DNA of 64,000 nucleotides, from contig WJLW01000015.1 in NCBI GenBank assembly GCA_014728295.1, positions 62,001 through 126,000 of the forward strand, in the 5' to 3' direction. A program made the translations under genes and the position numbers. The notes beneath the pieces are model-generated. The model had not been told where the DNA came from and did no database searches. It was given only the letters and a program-made list of their open reading frames with translations. The stretch comes from Chitinivibrionales bacterium. GTDB taxonomy: Bacteria > Fibrobacterota > Chitinivibrionia > Chitinivibrionales > WJKA01. This document shows, piece by piece, positions 9,636 to 19,233 of the stretch (positions are counted from its first letter, which is position 1; each line of letters starts with the position of its first letter).

Positions 9636-12600
9636 CGCGTGTCCAATTTTTTGTAGCGGGTAATATCTCTTGAAGCGCACGCACTAAATCGGCGCCTTCA
9701 TACGGTTTCCCTACAAATGCGACGACCCCAGCTTCTTTGAGTTGAGCCTGAAGGGCATAGTCGCTGTATCCTGATATGGCAATAGCTTTCACCTCATTGT
9801 TAAGTGATTTCAATTTAAGAAAGCATTCCAATCCGCTCAGCCCGGGCATGATAACATCCATGACAACAGCATCTATCGAAGAGCGATTTTCCCGGTACAC
9901 CTGAACCCCGCGTTCACCGTTTGAAGCAGCAAGTACCTCGTAGCCGCAGGAGACCAGCACGTTCATAGAAGAATCAAGCAGCAACTCGTCATCATCGACC
10001 AGCAGCACCGTACCCTTGCCATTCCGCGAAACCGCAGGAAGACTTTGTGCTTCGCAATGAGCATCCACCCCCGCCAGCGGAAGGTAAATCGCAAATGTAC
10101 AACCGTGATCCTGTTTACTTTTGACCGTTATGTATCCGTGATGCTGCTTGATAGTTCCATACACACTTGCGAGCCCCAGTCCGGTACCCTTGCCGGGTTC
10201 TTTAGTAGTGAAAAAGGGTTCGAAAATTCTCTTTTTCGTAGCTTCATCCATCCCGGTTCCCGTATCGCTGATATCGATGCGTATATACTGTCCGGGGGCA
10301 AGTGTAAACGTACCATAAGCGGCATCCGTATCGGTAATGGTGATATTGCGCGTCCCGAATACAATATCTCCGCCCTCCGGCAGCGCGTCACGCGCATTCA
10401 GGCCAATATTGAGCAAAACACTTTCGAGTTGCCCGGCATCGGCTTCGATGCTGTCACGAGTCGCTTCGAACTGTGACGAAACGGTGATGCGCTTATCTAT
10501 TGTCCGCTCGAGTAAATCTTTTACATTTGCAACAAGCGCATGCACGCCGAGTATATTCATCTCGACCCTGGCCTTGCGCGCGAAGGATAATAATTGACGC
10601 GTCAGATGCGCCGCATTTTGAGCTGAGTGCTTGATTTTTTTTATATAGGCTCCCGACTCGCCGGGATCCGCTTTCAGCGATATGACGTCACAATAGCCGA
10701 TGATTCCACCAAGAATGTTGTTGAAGTCATGGGCCACTCCACCCGCAAGCTGGCCTATCGCCTCCATCCGCTGTGAATGTCGGGCCTGCTCTTCGAGCGC
10801 GCGGCTCTCGGTTACGTCCAATCCGTAGATATTTACGTAGTTGTGCTCCGACACTGGAGCAACGGTCAATGAGTAAATACAATCGTCGGCAACATGCTCG
10901 ATTTCGCGTTTGTCGCCCGAAGCAAATATATCGAGCAGATCCTCGAGCCATTCACGCGAGATTTGTTGGTTGACAGACACCTCCCAGCTCTCAAGCAGCG
11001 GTCCTGATGCTTTGTTGGCATATAAGATAGTCCCGTGCGTGTCGATGCGTACGACCGGATTTGGATTCTCGTCGGGAAAACGCGACAATTGCTCAATTTG
11101 CTTTTTGGCATGTTCCCGTTCGGTAATATCCTGAAGCGTTCCCCGCAAGTAGAGCAACTGACTGTTTTCATCCAACACTTGTTCACCGCGCGCTACGACA
11201 ATGCGATTGGGAGCGTTTTCCCGGATAATTTCAAGCTCGATTTCATACGGCTCCCCGGTCACGCGGGCGTTTTCCACAACGCTCAGAAAACGCTGCCAGG
11301 TTTCGGGCGTATAATACTTTTCATGGTTTGCAAACGAAAGTGAATCGGGCGAATGCGGCAAGCCAATGATGCGATACATTTCATCGGACAAATACACTTC
11401 GCCGGCATCCGGTTTCCATGTCCAGTTGCCGATGTTGGCCAAACGCTGGGCTTCTTTGAGTCCCTTCTCCCGTTCGCGCAAATCATTTTCCGCATTCCTC
11501 CTGCCGGAGATGTCCCGGGCAACGCCCAGCACCAGCGCTTCGCCGAAAAGCCTGAGCGGCTGCGTGATGATTTCGACGGGAAGATGCTCGCCGTTTTTGC
11601 ATTTCAGCGTAAATTCGTGCGGACCGCTTGATTTACCGGCCCGGTTTGCTTTGAGCACATGACTTGCACTCATTTCATCGGCCCTGCTGAGTAGCCCCGC
11701 CTCCTTGAAGGTTTTGCCCGTCATTTCTGCCCGATCATATCCGGTCATTTTTTCGGCTGCCTTATTGCTGGCAATAAAGCGGCCCTTCATATCGTTAAGA
11801 TAGTAGGCGTCGGGAGCTTCCTCGAACAGCGTCCGGAACCCTGATTCGCTTTCGGATAATTTTTGACGATTTCGGGTGTTGCGCAGCGCAACGGCGGCAA
11901 GTTCGCAAAACGCTTCGCACAATCGGGCGTCCTGGGCTCCGAAACCGCCCGGCTTATTGGCCAATCCCATAATTCCAACCGATGCTCCGTCAATTTTCAC
12001 CGGAGCAAGCAAGATTGATTCAAGCGCACTATGCAGCGGCGATACCGATTCTACCTGTTGACTGTCGATAACGCCGTTTTCATAAACCGTTCTACCTGCT
12101 GTATACACGCGCCCGACCAGGTCCCGCACCGGTGCGGGCAGAAAATCATCACCACGCCAAGACATGCCGCCCGGCTCAAGAAACACCATAGCTTGTCTGG
12201 AGCCGTCCTCGCCAAGCAGCGCAACGAAGCCTGCATCCGCATCCGCCAACAAGCGGCACAAACCGAACAGCTTGCGGGCCGTGGATGAAAACTCGCAGCC
12301 GTTCAGTACCGCTTTCGTCCCCTCCAGCAAAGCCTCCGTTTCTCTGCGGCTTTTCTCGGATTGTATCAGCGCAGCCTTGCGTTGTCGGTCGGCCTGCAGC
12401 CGCTCTGATATATCAATGAAACTCTCCAGAAGCACCTCTCTTCCGTGCAAGGTCATCGGCGTAACCGTCTTGAGCACGGGAACGCGAACGCCGTCCGCCC
12501 GCACAATTTCGCTTTCGGATCTGTCAAGTTTCCGGCCTAAATCAGATATGGGGCATGTGCCTTTTTGTTGATTGCAAATAAAGTGGTGACACTCTTTGCC

Positions 12601-12819
12601 GACGATATCATCCAGCATTCGGCCCGCAAGTGATTGCGCCATAGGATTTGCGTCGATAATTACATGATGACGGGAGTCAATTAACATCAAGCCGACTTCG
12701 GCCTGGTTCCAGATCGCTTTAAATCGGGCCTCACTACTGTCACCCTCGGCGCCAATCCGTTCCGCATGAGGATCTTTCGTAAATTTGGAATGTGCGAATT
12801 CGCTACTGGAATCTTTCAT
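9628..12819 (-). CDS. Large soluble PAS-GAF-PAS hybrid histidine kinase with C-terminal receiver
   Basis: 1063 residues, no membrane segments. Order: PAS with Cys-rich loop ([19 protein letters not shown]), GAF at about 185-315, three more PAS at about 325-680, HisKA of the [11 protein letters not shown] class (His697), HATPase_c ([11 protein letters not shown]), receiver with Asp988 in [12 protein letters not shown]. First gene of the seven-gene minus-strand operon, so the 480-bp region upstream should carry the promoter. The Cys-rich PAS plus GAF suggest a cytoplasmic redox or small-molecule signal; the ligand is unknown. Confidence 0.9.
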   Translation of the reverse strand: MKDSSSEFAHSKFTKDPHAERIGAEGDSSEARFKAIWNQAEVGLMLIDSRHHVIIDANPMAQSLAGRMLDDIVGKECHHFICNQQKGTCPISDLGRKLDRSESEIVRADGVRVPVLKTVTPMTLHGREVLLESFIDISERLQADRQRKAALIQSEKSRRETEALLEGTKAVLNGCEFSSTARKLFGLCRLLADADAGFVALLGEDGSRQAMVFLEPGGMSWRGDDFLPAPVRDLVGRVYTAGRTVYENGVIDSQQVESVSPLHSALESILLAPVKIDGASVGIMGLANKPGGFGAQDARLCEAFCELAAVALRNTRNRQKLSESESGFRTLFEEAPDAYYLNDMKGRFIASNKAAEKMTGYDRAEMTGKTFKEAGLLSRADEMSASHVLKANRAGKSSGPHEFTLKCKNGEHLPVEIITQPLRLFGEALVLGVARDISGRRNAENDLREREKGLKEAQRLANIGNWTWKPDAGEVYLSDEMYRIIGLPHSPDSLSFANHEKYYTPETWQRFLSVVENARVTGEPYEIELEIIRENAPNRIVVARGEQVLDENSQLLYLRGTLQDITEREHAKKQIEQLSRFPDENPNPVVRIDTHGTILYANKASGPLLESWEVSVNQQISREWLEDLLDIFASGDKREIEHVADDCIYSLTVAPVSEHNYVNIYGLDVTESRALEEQARHSQRMEAIGQLAGGVAHDFNNILGGIIGYCDVISLKADPGESGAYIKKIKHSAQNAAHLTRQLLSFARKARVEMNILGVHALVANVKDLLERTIDKRITVSSQFEATRDSIEADAGQLESVLLNIGLNARDALPEGGDIVFGTRNITITDTDAAYGTFTLAPGQYIRIDISDTGTGMDEATKKRIFEPFFTTKEPGKGTGLGLASVYGTIKQHHGYITVKSKQDHGCTFAIYLPLAGVDAHCEAQSLPAVSRNGKGTVLLVDDDELLLDSSMNVLVSCGYEVLAASNGERGVQVYRENRSSIDAVVMDVIMPGLSGLECFLKLKSLNNEVKAIAISGYSDYALQAQLKEAGVVAFVGKPYEGADLVRALQEILPATKNWTRGE

Positions 12820-13303
12820 GATACATTCCTACATCGCGCGCGTGGCCGATAATTCACCCAAAAAACAGCCATGTTCGTGTGGTACAAGTTTTGCATTAAT
12901 GATACTCCTGGAACGATATATCATCTGAAAACCCGATTAGCGAACCCTGCGTCCTTCTCTATGGTCCTGGAAAAACCACGTTAACGCTGCCGTCTGCAGT
13001 TTCAGTATACAATTGAACAGCATTTGTGTCACCCCTTTTGTGAGTGCACCCTCAACCTGCTTCTGCAAAAAAAACCGCACCTATCCCCGGATTTCACTCA
13101 GCAATTGCATGCCGTGTACGTAAGCACTCTATGCTATGTCAACGTGAAAAGCTACGATATGGCGATTAGTGCAAATATTGGCGCATTGCAGATAACTGAG
13201 CGCCGGCAAATAATGCAAATGCTGTTGCCGAAGAACTCGTAAACGCCTGTTGGTATTTTCCGCCGTTTCTTAAAAATTCTAAACACTGCAAAGCCGTAAA
13301 TAT
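12820..13303. other. Intergenic region upstream of the kinase operon
   Basis: About 480 bp with no convincing gene. A plus-strand frame at 13024-13242 shows no domain pattern and no ribosome site. The region must hold the promoter of the minus-strand kinase operon; I found no good -35/-10 or GG-N10-GC match. Confidence 0.4.
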
Positions 13304-13327
13304 GCCCTCATCCGTCCGGATTAGGGC
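13304..13327 (-). terminator. Hairpin overlapping the stop codon of the giant surface protein
   Basis: GCCCT-c-ATCC and GGAT-t-AGGGC form an inverted repeat that includes the stop codon at 13321. On the minus strand it is followed by ATATTT rather than a clear U tract, so it may be a weak terminator or an mRNA-protecting stem. Confidence 0.4.
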
Positions 13328-16300
13328 GTATACGTCAACACCGACGCCTTGCTGGAGGCGCCGTAGTCCCGGATCAGCAGATACGGCGTCGCGCCCTCGA
13401 CCAGCAAATCGTGATCGTAGGCCCGGTTCGGCGAAACGCCCGCATAGCCAAGCACGCTCCAGGCACTGCCGTTGTAGGCATAAACAGAAGCCTTATAACC
13501 GAACGCGCTGCTCATCGTATAGGCAGCATACGCAACGCCGTTGACCACATCAAGCGACACATTCGAGTAGCTGCCTGACTTATAGGCATTATGATCGGTA
13601 AAGCCGCGCGTGCCCACCGTCGACCAGGTTGCGCCGTCGTATTTGCGGACGGTTACCGTCGCGCCGTTGATCGTGTCGTAGTACGCAACATACATATGCC
13701 CGGTCGATTCGTCGATTGACAAATCCGGATAATCGCCGTAGCCGTCGGAGACTTGTGCAGCACCAATCGGCGCCCAGGCTGCACCGTCCCAGGCCCAGAC
13801 GCCGATGCCGTTGCTCGCCAGGCTGATGTCCTGAAAAGCAACGACCGGTTTGCCGTTGTAGATGTCGATAGTGACCCGATTGACGTCGTCCGGGGTGAAA
13901 TTGACGCTGCCCAGGGTGTCCCACGCCGTGCCGGAGTAGGTAAATACCGCAAGTGAATACGGAGAATAATATGACCTGGCGGCAACATAGGGCGTATCAT
14001 TATGAACGACGAGATCGAGTTCGAGGGCGCGATGCTTGATGGGGGCTGCGCCGACCGTGTCCCAGGTTGTGCCGTTATACTTGAATACGTAAATATCCGT
14101 TTGCGCCGCGGCCTGTGTGGCCGCGCAATACAGGTTCGCGCCGTCCGACGCGAAGTTGGTGTAGTACATTGTTTCGGCGACCGGATCGGGGATGTCGCTG
14201 CGCCAGCTCACACCGTTGTAATTGCGCACTCCGCCGCCGCTGTTGTGGTCATTGAAGCCGGCAACCAGTTGGCTGTTGTATTTAAACAGGTCGAGATTGG
14301 TGATCGAGGAATTGGAGAACCCCTGCTGCCCGGTAAACACGCTCCATGAACCAACCGGCGCGGCAACGGCAATCGTCCAGGTGATGGTATCGGATGCGCC
14401 GCTCCAATCATACGCCCGGACTTTGACGGTATGCGTACTGTCGCCCATACCGACTGCAGGGAGCCAGGAGAAGGCGCCGGTCGAAGAATTCACGCTCATG
14501 CCGGAAGAGCGGCTCACCAGTGTGTAGGTTATCGCATCGCCGTCGGCATCGGTTGCCGCCACGGTGTCCCGATAAAGCCGGTTGATTTCGGCGGTTGTGG
14601 TGAAGGTTGCAGAGTCGGTAGTGAACTGCGGCGCGGTCGTTATGCGCAATTGATCGGGATTACGATAATAATCGGTCGTATCCTTGCCGTCGGTTGCCTT
14701 GACGTTCCAGTAGTACCTTCCGGGTGAAAAGCCACCGGTCAGGCTGTAGGACAAAGTATCGCCGGCCGCGCCGGGTACCGCGGCCAGCAAACTGTCGGGC
14801 GGCCAGGCGTCTCGCTTGACATAAAGCAGGTAGGTAATGGAATCGCCGTTCAGATCACTTGAGCGCAGCCACGAGAAAACGATTTCCGTGCCCGGCACGA
14901 TATTCGAGTTATCTGCCGGGGCGGTTTTGTAATTGGCCGCCGGCGCCTGGTTGGCAACGGTAAAAATTCGAACGGGACTCTCCCACTGCTGCCGCACGGC
15001 GCTTATCGTATCGACATACGCCATTTTCCAAAAGTACGTTTGTCCGCCTTCAAGATGTGTAGTATCGACCGTTTGGGTGCGCAGCGCACGTGACGAATAG
15101 GTAGTACCGTATTCAATCGTATCGGTAAAGACGGTCGGTTCCGTGCCGAGCATAATGCGATTGCTCATGTGCGGGATATGCAGGAAAGTAAACGTCATCC
15201 TGCCGTAATTGTCAAGTGACAGCGTATCATTGTCAACCGGCAGTTTCTGCGCGGTATCGGTGTATGGCGGCAGCACGGAAACCGGCCAGAACAAAGTATC
15301 CGTGCCGAGGTAGGCCGCCGTCGCGTAATATTGATCCCGTGCCACAATCGGGATAATGGTATCCCCCACAAACCCCGGCTGCAAATAAATCTGTGCACTG
15401 GTTGCACTCAGGCCGGGCATGGTAAACGGCGACGAGAACCTGACCGTCGCATTTTCGGGATCGGAAGCCGCAATTGTAAACGACGTTCTAACGCCGGTGA
15501 TCAACGAGTCGGGCAACGTATCCGCCAGCGTTGTAATTACGGGCGGTGCGTTCGGGGTGATTTTCCACGGACTGCTGTAGGTCGTGTCTTTGCCGTCGGT
15601 GGCGGCAACGCGCCAGGTGTAATCGGCGCCCCCGGCCGGTAAACCGGTCGTATCCACGAACCGATTTGAATCGATATCCACGGCAATAACCGTTGTGGCG
15701 ATGTCGGCCTGATCGCGTATGAGCAGATAACGGATGGTATCGAGGGCGTCATCGTCTTGTGCATGTTGCCATTTAAATTCGAGGGGGGTATTGATGAGAA
15801 TGGTCGACCTGTTAGTTGGTGAAACGAGCGCAAAGCTCTGCGGCGCACTGTTGGGCGTGCGGAAGTACCAGATCGGCCCGGCGAACTCACGATTACCGGC
15901 GTCTTTGATCACGACCTGCCAGTAGTAGGTCTGATTGCCGGACACGGTAAAAGAGAGCCTGCCGGTTGAGTCGGTTGTCGAGTAAGAGTAGGTATTCGGA
16001 TATTCGAGATAATTGCGTATCACCGTCATTTGGGAGGGAGCAGCCCCGAGCAGCACTTTATACTGCAGCGAATCGGCCCGTTTCCATTCGAGCATGACCT
16101 GCTTGTCAACCAGCATGCTGTCGATAATCGGTGTTATGAGAATGTCGGTTGACGGGATTGTCGAGTCGGTGACGACCGTAAAGCTTGAAAGTGCGGATGA
16201 AGCCGAACTGTCGCCCTTGACCGCGGATACTTTCCAGAAGTAGGTTTTGCCGTGCTCGACGGCAGCAGTGTAGAAGGTCGTGCCGATATTCTGCACCGCC

Positions 16301-17925
16301 ATTGCCGGGGGGACCGAACGATCCAGATCGACGCGATAGCTCACGCCGGGACTCGTTGAGCCCTGCCACTGCACGCGCAAATCGTTTGCCGGGATATAGA
16401 CGGTATCTCCGTCGGCGGGATAGGTAATCACCGGCGCAACGATCGGGCTCTGATTGACCTGCACCACAACCGAAGCGGAATCCCGGTTATTGTCGGTATC
16501 TACCACGCGTATGCCTGCCGTAAAGCGACCGGCAGAATCGTAGGGGTGCGCCGAATTGATGATACTGTCTCCGGCAAACTGCGCGCCGGTGATGATGCGG
16601 TCGGCACTGCCGTCCCCGAAATTCCAGACCACCGTATCGATACCGCCGATGAGGTCGGTTACCTGCGCAAAGAACCAGGCATACTCGCCCTGTATCAACA
16701 CGGCCGAATCTGCCTGTGTCCCGCTTTGCCGGCTGGAGACCTGCAAGGTTATCGTCGGTTCTGCGCTGACTCGCTTGACATGTACGATGTAGGGCGAGGT
16801 TGAATCGCCGAACTGGTCAACGGCAACCACCGATACGGTAAACGAATCGGGGTAGGCCGGCAGCCCGCTCACCGTCAATGCCGGCACGGTTGTTGTTTGC
16901 GGAGCGGTGTTATTGACGCTCCATCGATACTGCTGAACGACGATCGAATCGAACTTGCTGCTCGCCGTAGCATAGATAATGATGGCCGACGTCGTATCCG
17001 AAATCAGACGGTCGGATACATCGAGTGTAACGGCATCATTGGCATAAGCGCCGTTGCTGCGCAGAATGATATCGGCGCCTGAAATGGTTTTGCCTTCCGA
17101 TACCATAACGCCGCTCAGCGCGCCGCCGGTCGAGTCTGCGCCCATTACCGAAATGCGCACGTCGGAAACGCCGCTGGGCATATTAGTCAGGCGATAATTT
17201 CCCTGCGCATCGCTTGTATCGGCCACGCCGCCGCCGACGGCCTGAACCACCAGGCCCGACACCGGATTGCCGTTTGCATCGAGCACCTGACCTTCGACGT
17301 TGCCGCCCTGTTTGTCAAGCTTTATTTCACCGATTCTGGTCGTGTCCCCCGGCAAGGCAGAGGTTATATCAATCTGGGTAAAGCCGAAACCCGATTTGGC
17401 CACAATCAGTTTCACGGGGATTCCGGGATCTATTTTGTCAAGCACGAAATTCCCGCCGCTTGCCGTGAGCGCCGACAGGGAGAGTCCTTCAACCGCCACC
17501 CCGGCGCCGGGCACCGGTGATGACGCCTCTTTGGTAACAGTTCCGCTGACCATCACCCATCGATAGCGCAAAACAATAGAATCAGTCAATGTCAGGTCCT
17601 GCCCGACGCCCACCGATACGGTTATTGCCGAATCGGATACCCAGTCGTTATCCCAGAAAGATAACGTGTAAGCCCCTTTGATAACCTGCCCGATTTTAAA
17701 GTACCCGTTGGCGTCGGAAATTGCGGGCGTTGCCGAATCGGAATTGGCCTGGACTCGTATGCCCTTGAGCGGCGAGCCGATCTGTGAAACGATATAGCCG
17801 GATATCGATCCGCGCGCGGCCGTTTCGTCAGTGCCCCCGGAAAGCGGATTGCCGTTGCTTTCTTCCTTGACGCAATAGAGCACTGACGCACTTACTATCG
17901 CTACTGCCAACCAGATCCGTTTCAT
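13321..17925 (-). CDS. Giant surface protein: carboxypeptidase-regulatory-like, PKD/FN3/Ig repeats and beta-propeller-like end
   Basis: 1534 residues. An N-terminal signal is followed by Cys18 (SASVLYC), a possible but atypical lipobox. Residues ~35-290 hold three CarboxypepD_reg-like units (GSISGYIVSQIGSPLKGI, VSGTVTKEASSPVPGAG, GNVEGQVLDANGNPVSGL). Then come a PKD-like unit (WNFGDGSAD), about six FN3/Ig-like units with the recurring phrase TYFWK/YYWQV/YTWRV, a cadherin-like unit, and from ~1190 about seven blades of the type YNGTTWDTVG/YDGATWSTVG. SD AAGGAGAA precedes ATG. It lies 21 bp downstream of the CsgG-like gene and is probably co-transcribed. A surface or adhesive role is inferred. 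Confidence 0.8.
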   Translation of the reverse strand: MKRIWLAVAIVSASVLYCVKEESNGNPLSGGTDETAARGSISGYIVSQIGSPLKGIRVQANSDSATPAISDANGYFKIGQVIKGAYTLSFWDNDWVSDSAITVSVGVGQDLTLTDSIVLRYRWVMVSGTVTKEASSPVPGAGVAVEGLSLSALTASGGNFVLDKIDPGIPVKLIVAKSGFGFTQIDITSALPGDTTRIGEIKLDKQGGNVEGQVLDANGNPVSGLVVQAVGGGVADTSDAQGNYRLTNMPSGVSDVRISVMGADSTGGALSGVMVSEGKTISGADIILRSNGAYANDAVTLDVSDRLISDTTSAIIIYATASSKFDSIVVQQYRWSVNNTAPQTTTVPALTVSGLPAYPDSFTVSVVAVDQFGDSTSPYIVHVKRVSAEPTITLQVSSRQSGTQADSAVLIQGEYAWFFAQVTDLIGGIDTVVWNFGDGSADRIITGAQFAGDSIINSAHPYDSAGRFTAGIRVVDTDNNRDSASVVVQVNQSPIVAPVITYPADGDTVYIPANDLRVQWQGSTSPGVSYRVDLDRSVPPAMAVQNIGTTFYTAAVEHGKTYFWKVSAVKGDSSASSALSSFTVVTDSTIPSTDILITPIIDSMLVDKQVMLEWKRADSLQYKVLLGAAPSQMTVIRNYLEYPNTYSYSTTDSTGRLSFTVSGNQTYYWQVVIKDAGNREFAGPIWYFRTPNSAPQSFALVSPTNRSTILINTPLEFKWQHAQDDDALDTIRYLLIRDQADIATTVIAVDIDSNRFVDTTGLPAGGADYTWRVAATDGKDTTYSSPWKITPNAPPVITTLADTLPDSLITGVRTSFTIAASDPENATVRFSSPFTMPGLSATSAQIYLQPGFVGDTIIPIVARDQYYATAAYLGTDTLFWPVSVLPPYTDTAQKLPVDNDTLSLDNYGRMTFTFLHIPHMSNRIMLGTEPTVFTDTIEYGTTYSSRALRTQTVDTTHLEGGQTYFWKMAYVDTISAVRQQWESPVRIFTVANQAPAANYKTAPADNSNIVPGTEIVFSWLRSSDLNGDSITYLLYVKRDAWPPDSLLAAVPGAAGDTLSYSLTGGFSPGRYYWNVKATDGKDTTDYYRNPDQLRITTAPQFTTDSATFTTTAEINRLYRDTVAATDADGDAITYTLVSRSSGMSVNSSTGAFSWLPAVGMGDSTHTVKVRAYDWSGASDTITWTIAVAAPVGSWSVFTGQQGFSNSSITNLDLFKYNSQLVAGFNDHNSGGGVRNYNGVSWRSDIPDPVAETMYYTNFASDGANLYCAATQAAAQTDIYVFKYNGTTWDTVGAAPIKHRALELDLVVHNDTPYVAARSYYSPYSLAVFTYSGTAWDTLGSVNFTPDDVNRVTIDIYNGKPVVAFQDISLASNGIGVWAWDGAAWAPIGAAQVSDGYGDYPDLSIDESTGHMYVAYYDTINGATVTVRKYDGATWSTVGTRGFTDHNAYKSGSYSNVSLDVVNGVAYAAYTMSSAFGYKASVYAYNGSAWSVLGYAGVSPNRAYDHDLLVEGATPYLLIRDYGASSKASVLTYTP

Positions 17926-17946
17926 GACGGTTCTCCTTAAGCCGGA

Positions 17947-18960
17947 TTAAAAGGTAATGCACACTCCTGCTGCAACAGGGCGGGCTTTACTGCTGCTGAA
18001 ATACAAATCGACATTTCGGGAAGTGAGCGATGCCAGCACGGCGGCATGGCCGATATTCAAAGCCCAGGCCGCGCCCGTAAGAATGCCCAGAAGTACCGCT
18101 GTGTCGTATTTCGAGTCGTAGTCATTTTTTCTGGAATTGACGTCGTTTTGTATATGCTGAGCGACCCGTTCGGTCTGGGCGAAGCTCAGCGAATTGTAAG
18201 ACGTGCCGAAAAGCTGCAGCGCAGCATCGTTTTGCAATTTCTGTTGCTGCGGGGTGGACATGTTTGCAGGATCGCTGTCTTTCCATTCCTGCCTTGCCAG
18301 GCCGGTCTGTGCGATGTAGTAGCCGGTCGCGCCGCCCAGTCCCGCAACCGCGGTCAGCGCCAGGACGCCCTGGACCGGTTTGCGGGTGTAGAACTGCCCC
18401 AGGCCGGGAACGAGCAGGCTGCGCAGCATGGCGCCGGTTACCTTAACGTCTCCGGCAATATCGCTGACAAAATTCTGCAACTCACTCGACGTCAGGCTGA
18501 TTGTCGATGAAGCAAGTACCTCTCCGGTTTTAACCTCAATCAGCCGTGCTGATACCACCTCTTTGCCAAACCCGCTTGCAACCGTCCCGGTGAAAATCCG
18601 GTCGGCCACCAGCATCTTCCCGGCTTCAATCACCTGCGACTCATCGGCCAGGCCTGTTTGCGACAGGGCAATTTCCTGCATCACTTTTTCGAGCTGAGCG
18701 CGCTCGACGATGCGGTAGCTATCGTTCTGCATAAATTTCGAAACAGCGTATTCCGCCACCATGATGCCGGTCTGCTCGGTGGATGACGAGCTTTTGACCG
18801 CGAAGGGCACTACGGCCACGGTTTTGGCGCCGTCCGTTTGGTCTGCCTGCATCATCGCGCTCAACGCGCTGTCCAGCGTTTGCATGACCGAGGGTTGTGC
18901 GGCATACAGCGGCAAACATGCTACCGTGCAAACGGCAATGCATATACCTGTCAGTTTCAA
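17947..18960 (-). CDS. CsgG/FlgO-like domain protein with DUF5683 membrane region
   Basis: 337 residues. Signal peptide (VCTVACLPLYA), then a CsgG/LpoB-type domain at about 45-165 (KTVAVVPFAVKSS, RIVERAQLEKVMQE, DRIFTGTVA, SARLIEVKTGEVLAS). From ~175 comes the DUF5683 signature (LRSLLVPGLGQFYTRKPVQGVLAL) with hydrophobic helices. CsgG-family proteins form outer-membrane pores or envelope assembly factors. The start is TTG with AAAGGAGA 10 nt upstream. First gene of a two-gene operon with the giant Ig-like protein, so it may serve its export or anchoring; that is inference. Confidence 0.78.
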   Translation of the reverse strand: MKLTGICIAVCTVACLPLYAAQPSVMQTLDSALSAMMQADQTDGAKTVAVVPFAVKSSSSTEQTGIMVAEYAVSKFMQNDSYRIVERAQLEKVMQEIALSQTGLADESQVIEAGKMLVADRIFTGTVASGFGKEVVSARLIEVKTGEVLASSTISLTSSELQNFVSDIAGDVKVTGAMLRSLLVPGLGQFYTRKPVQGVLALTAVAGLGGATGYYIAQTGLARQEWKDSDPANMSTPQQQKLQNDAALQLFGTSYNSLSFAQTERVAQHIQNDVNSRKNDYDSKYDTAVLLGILTGAAWALNIGHAAVLASLTSRNVDLYFSSSKARPVAAGVCITF

Positions 18961-19233
18961 TTACCGAATCTCCTTTACCGTACATTTTATCTCCCGGCCC
19001 CTCCCGTATGAAGCATTTACTCCACGGCACTCACAAGATTGACCGGAAACAACACTCGCCTGAAACGCACCTGTCGACATGCCAACGGGGAAAAGAAAAT
19101 ATAGCTTGAAGCAGCGCGAAATTCAACTGAAAAGTCGATAGTGCTCCACCGCGATAAAAACCCGGTATTATCCCCGAATTTTGTAGATTCCTGCTTTATG
19201 CCGGTGTAATCATCCTTTGGTCCAGGCCCGGGT

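Noticed and set aside
13024..13242. 72-codon plus-strand frame between the kinase operon and the giant protein
   Set aside because: No ribosome site, no domain pattern and unusual composition; treated as chance.
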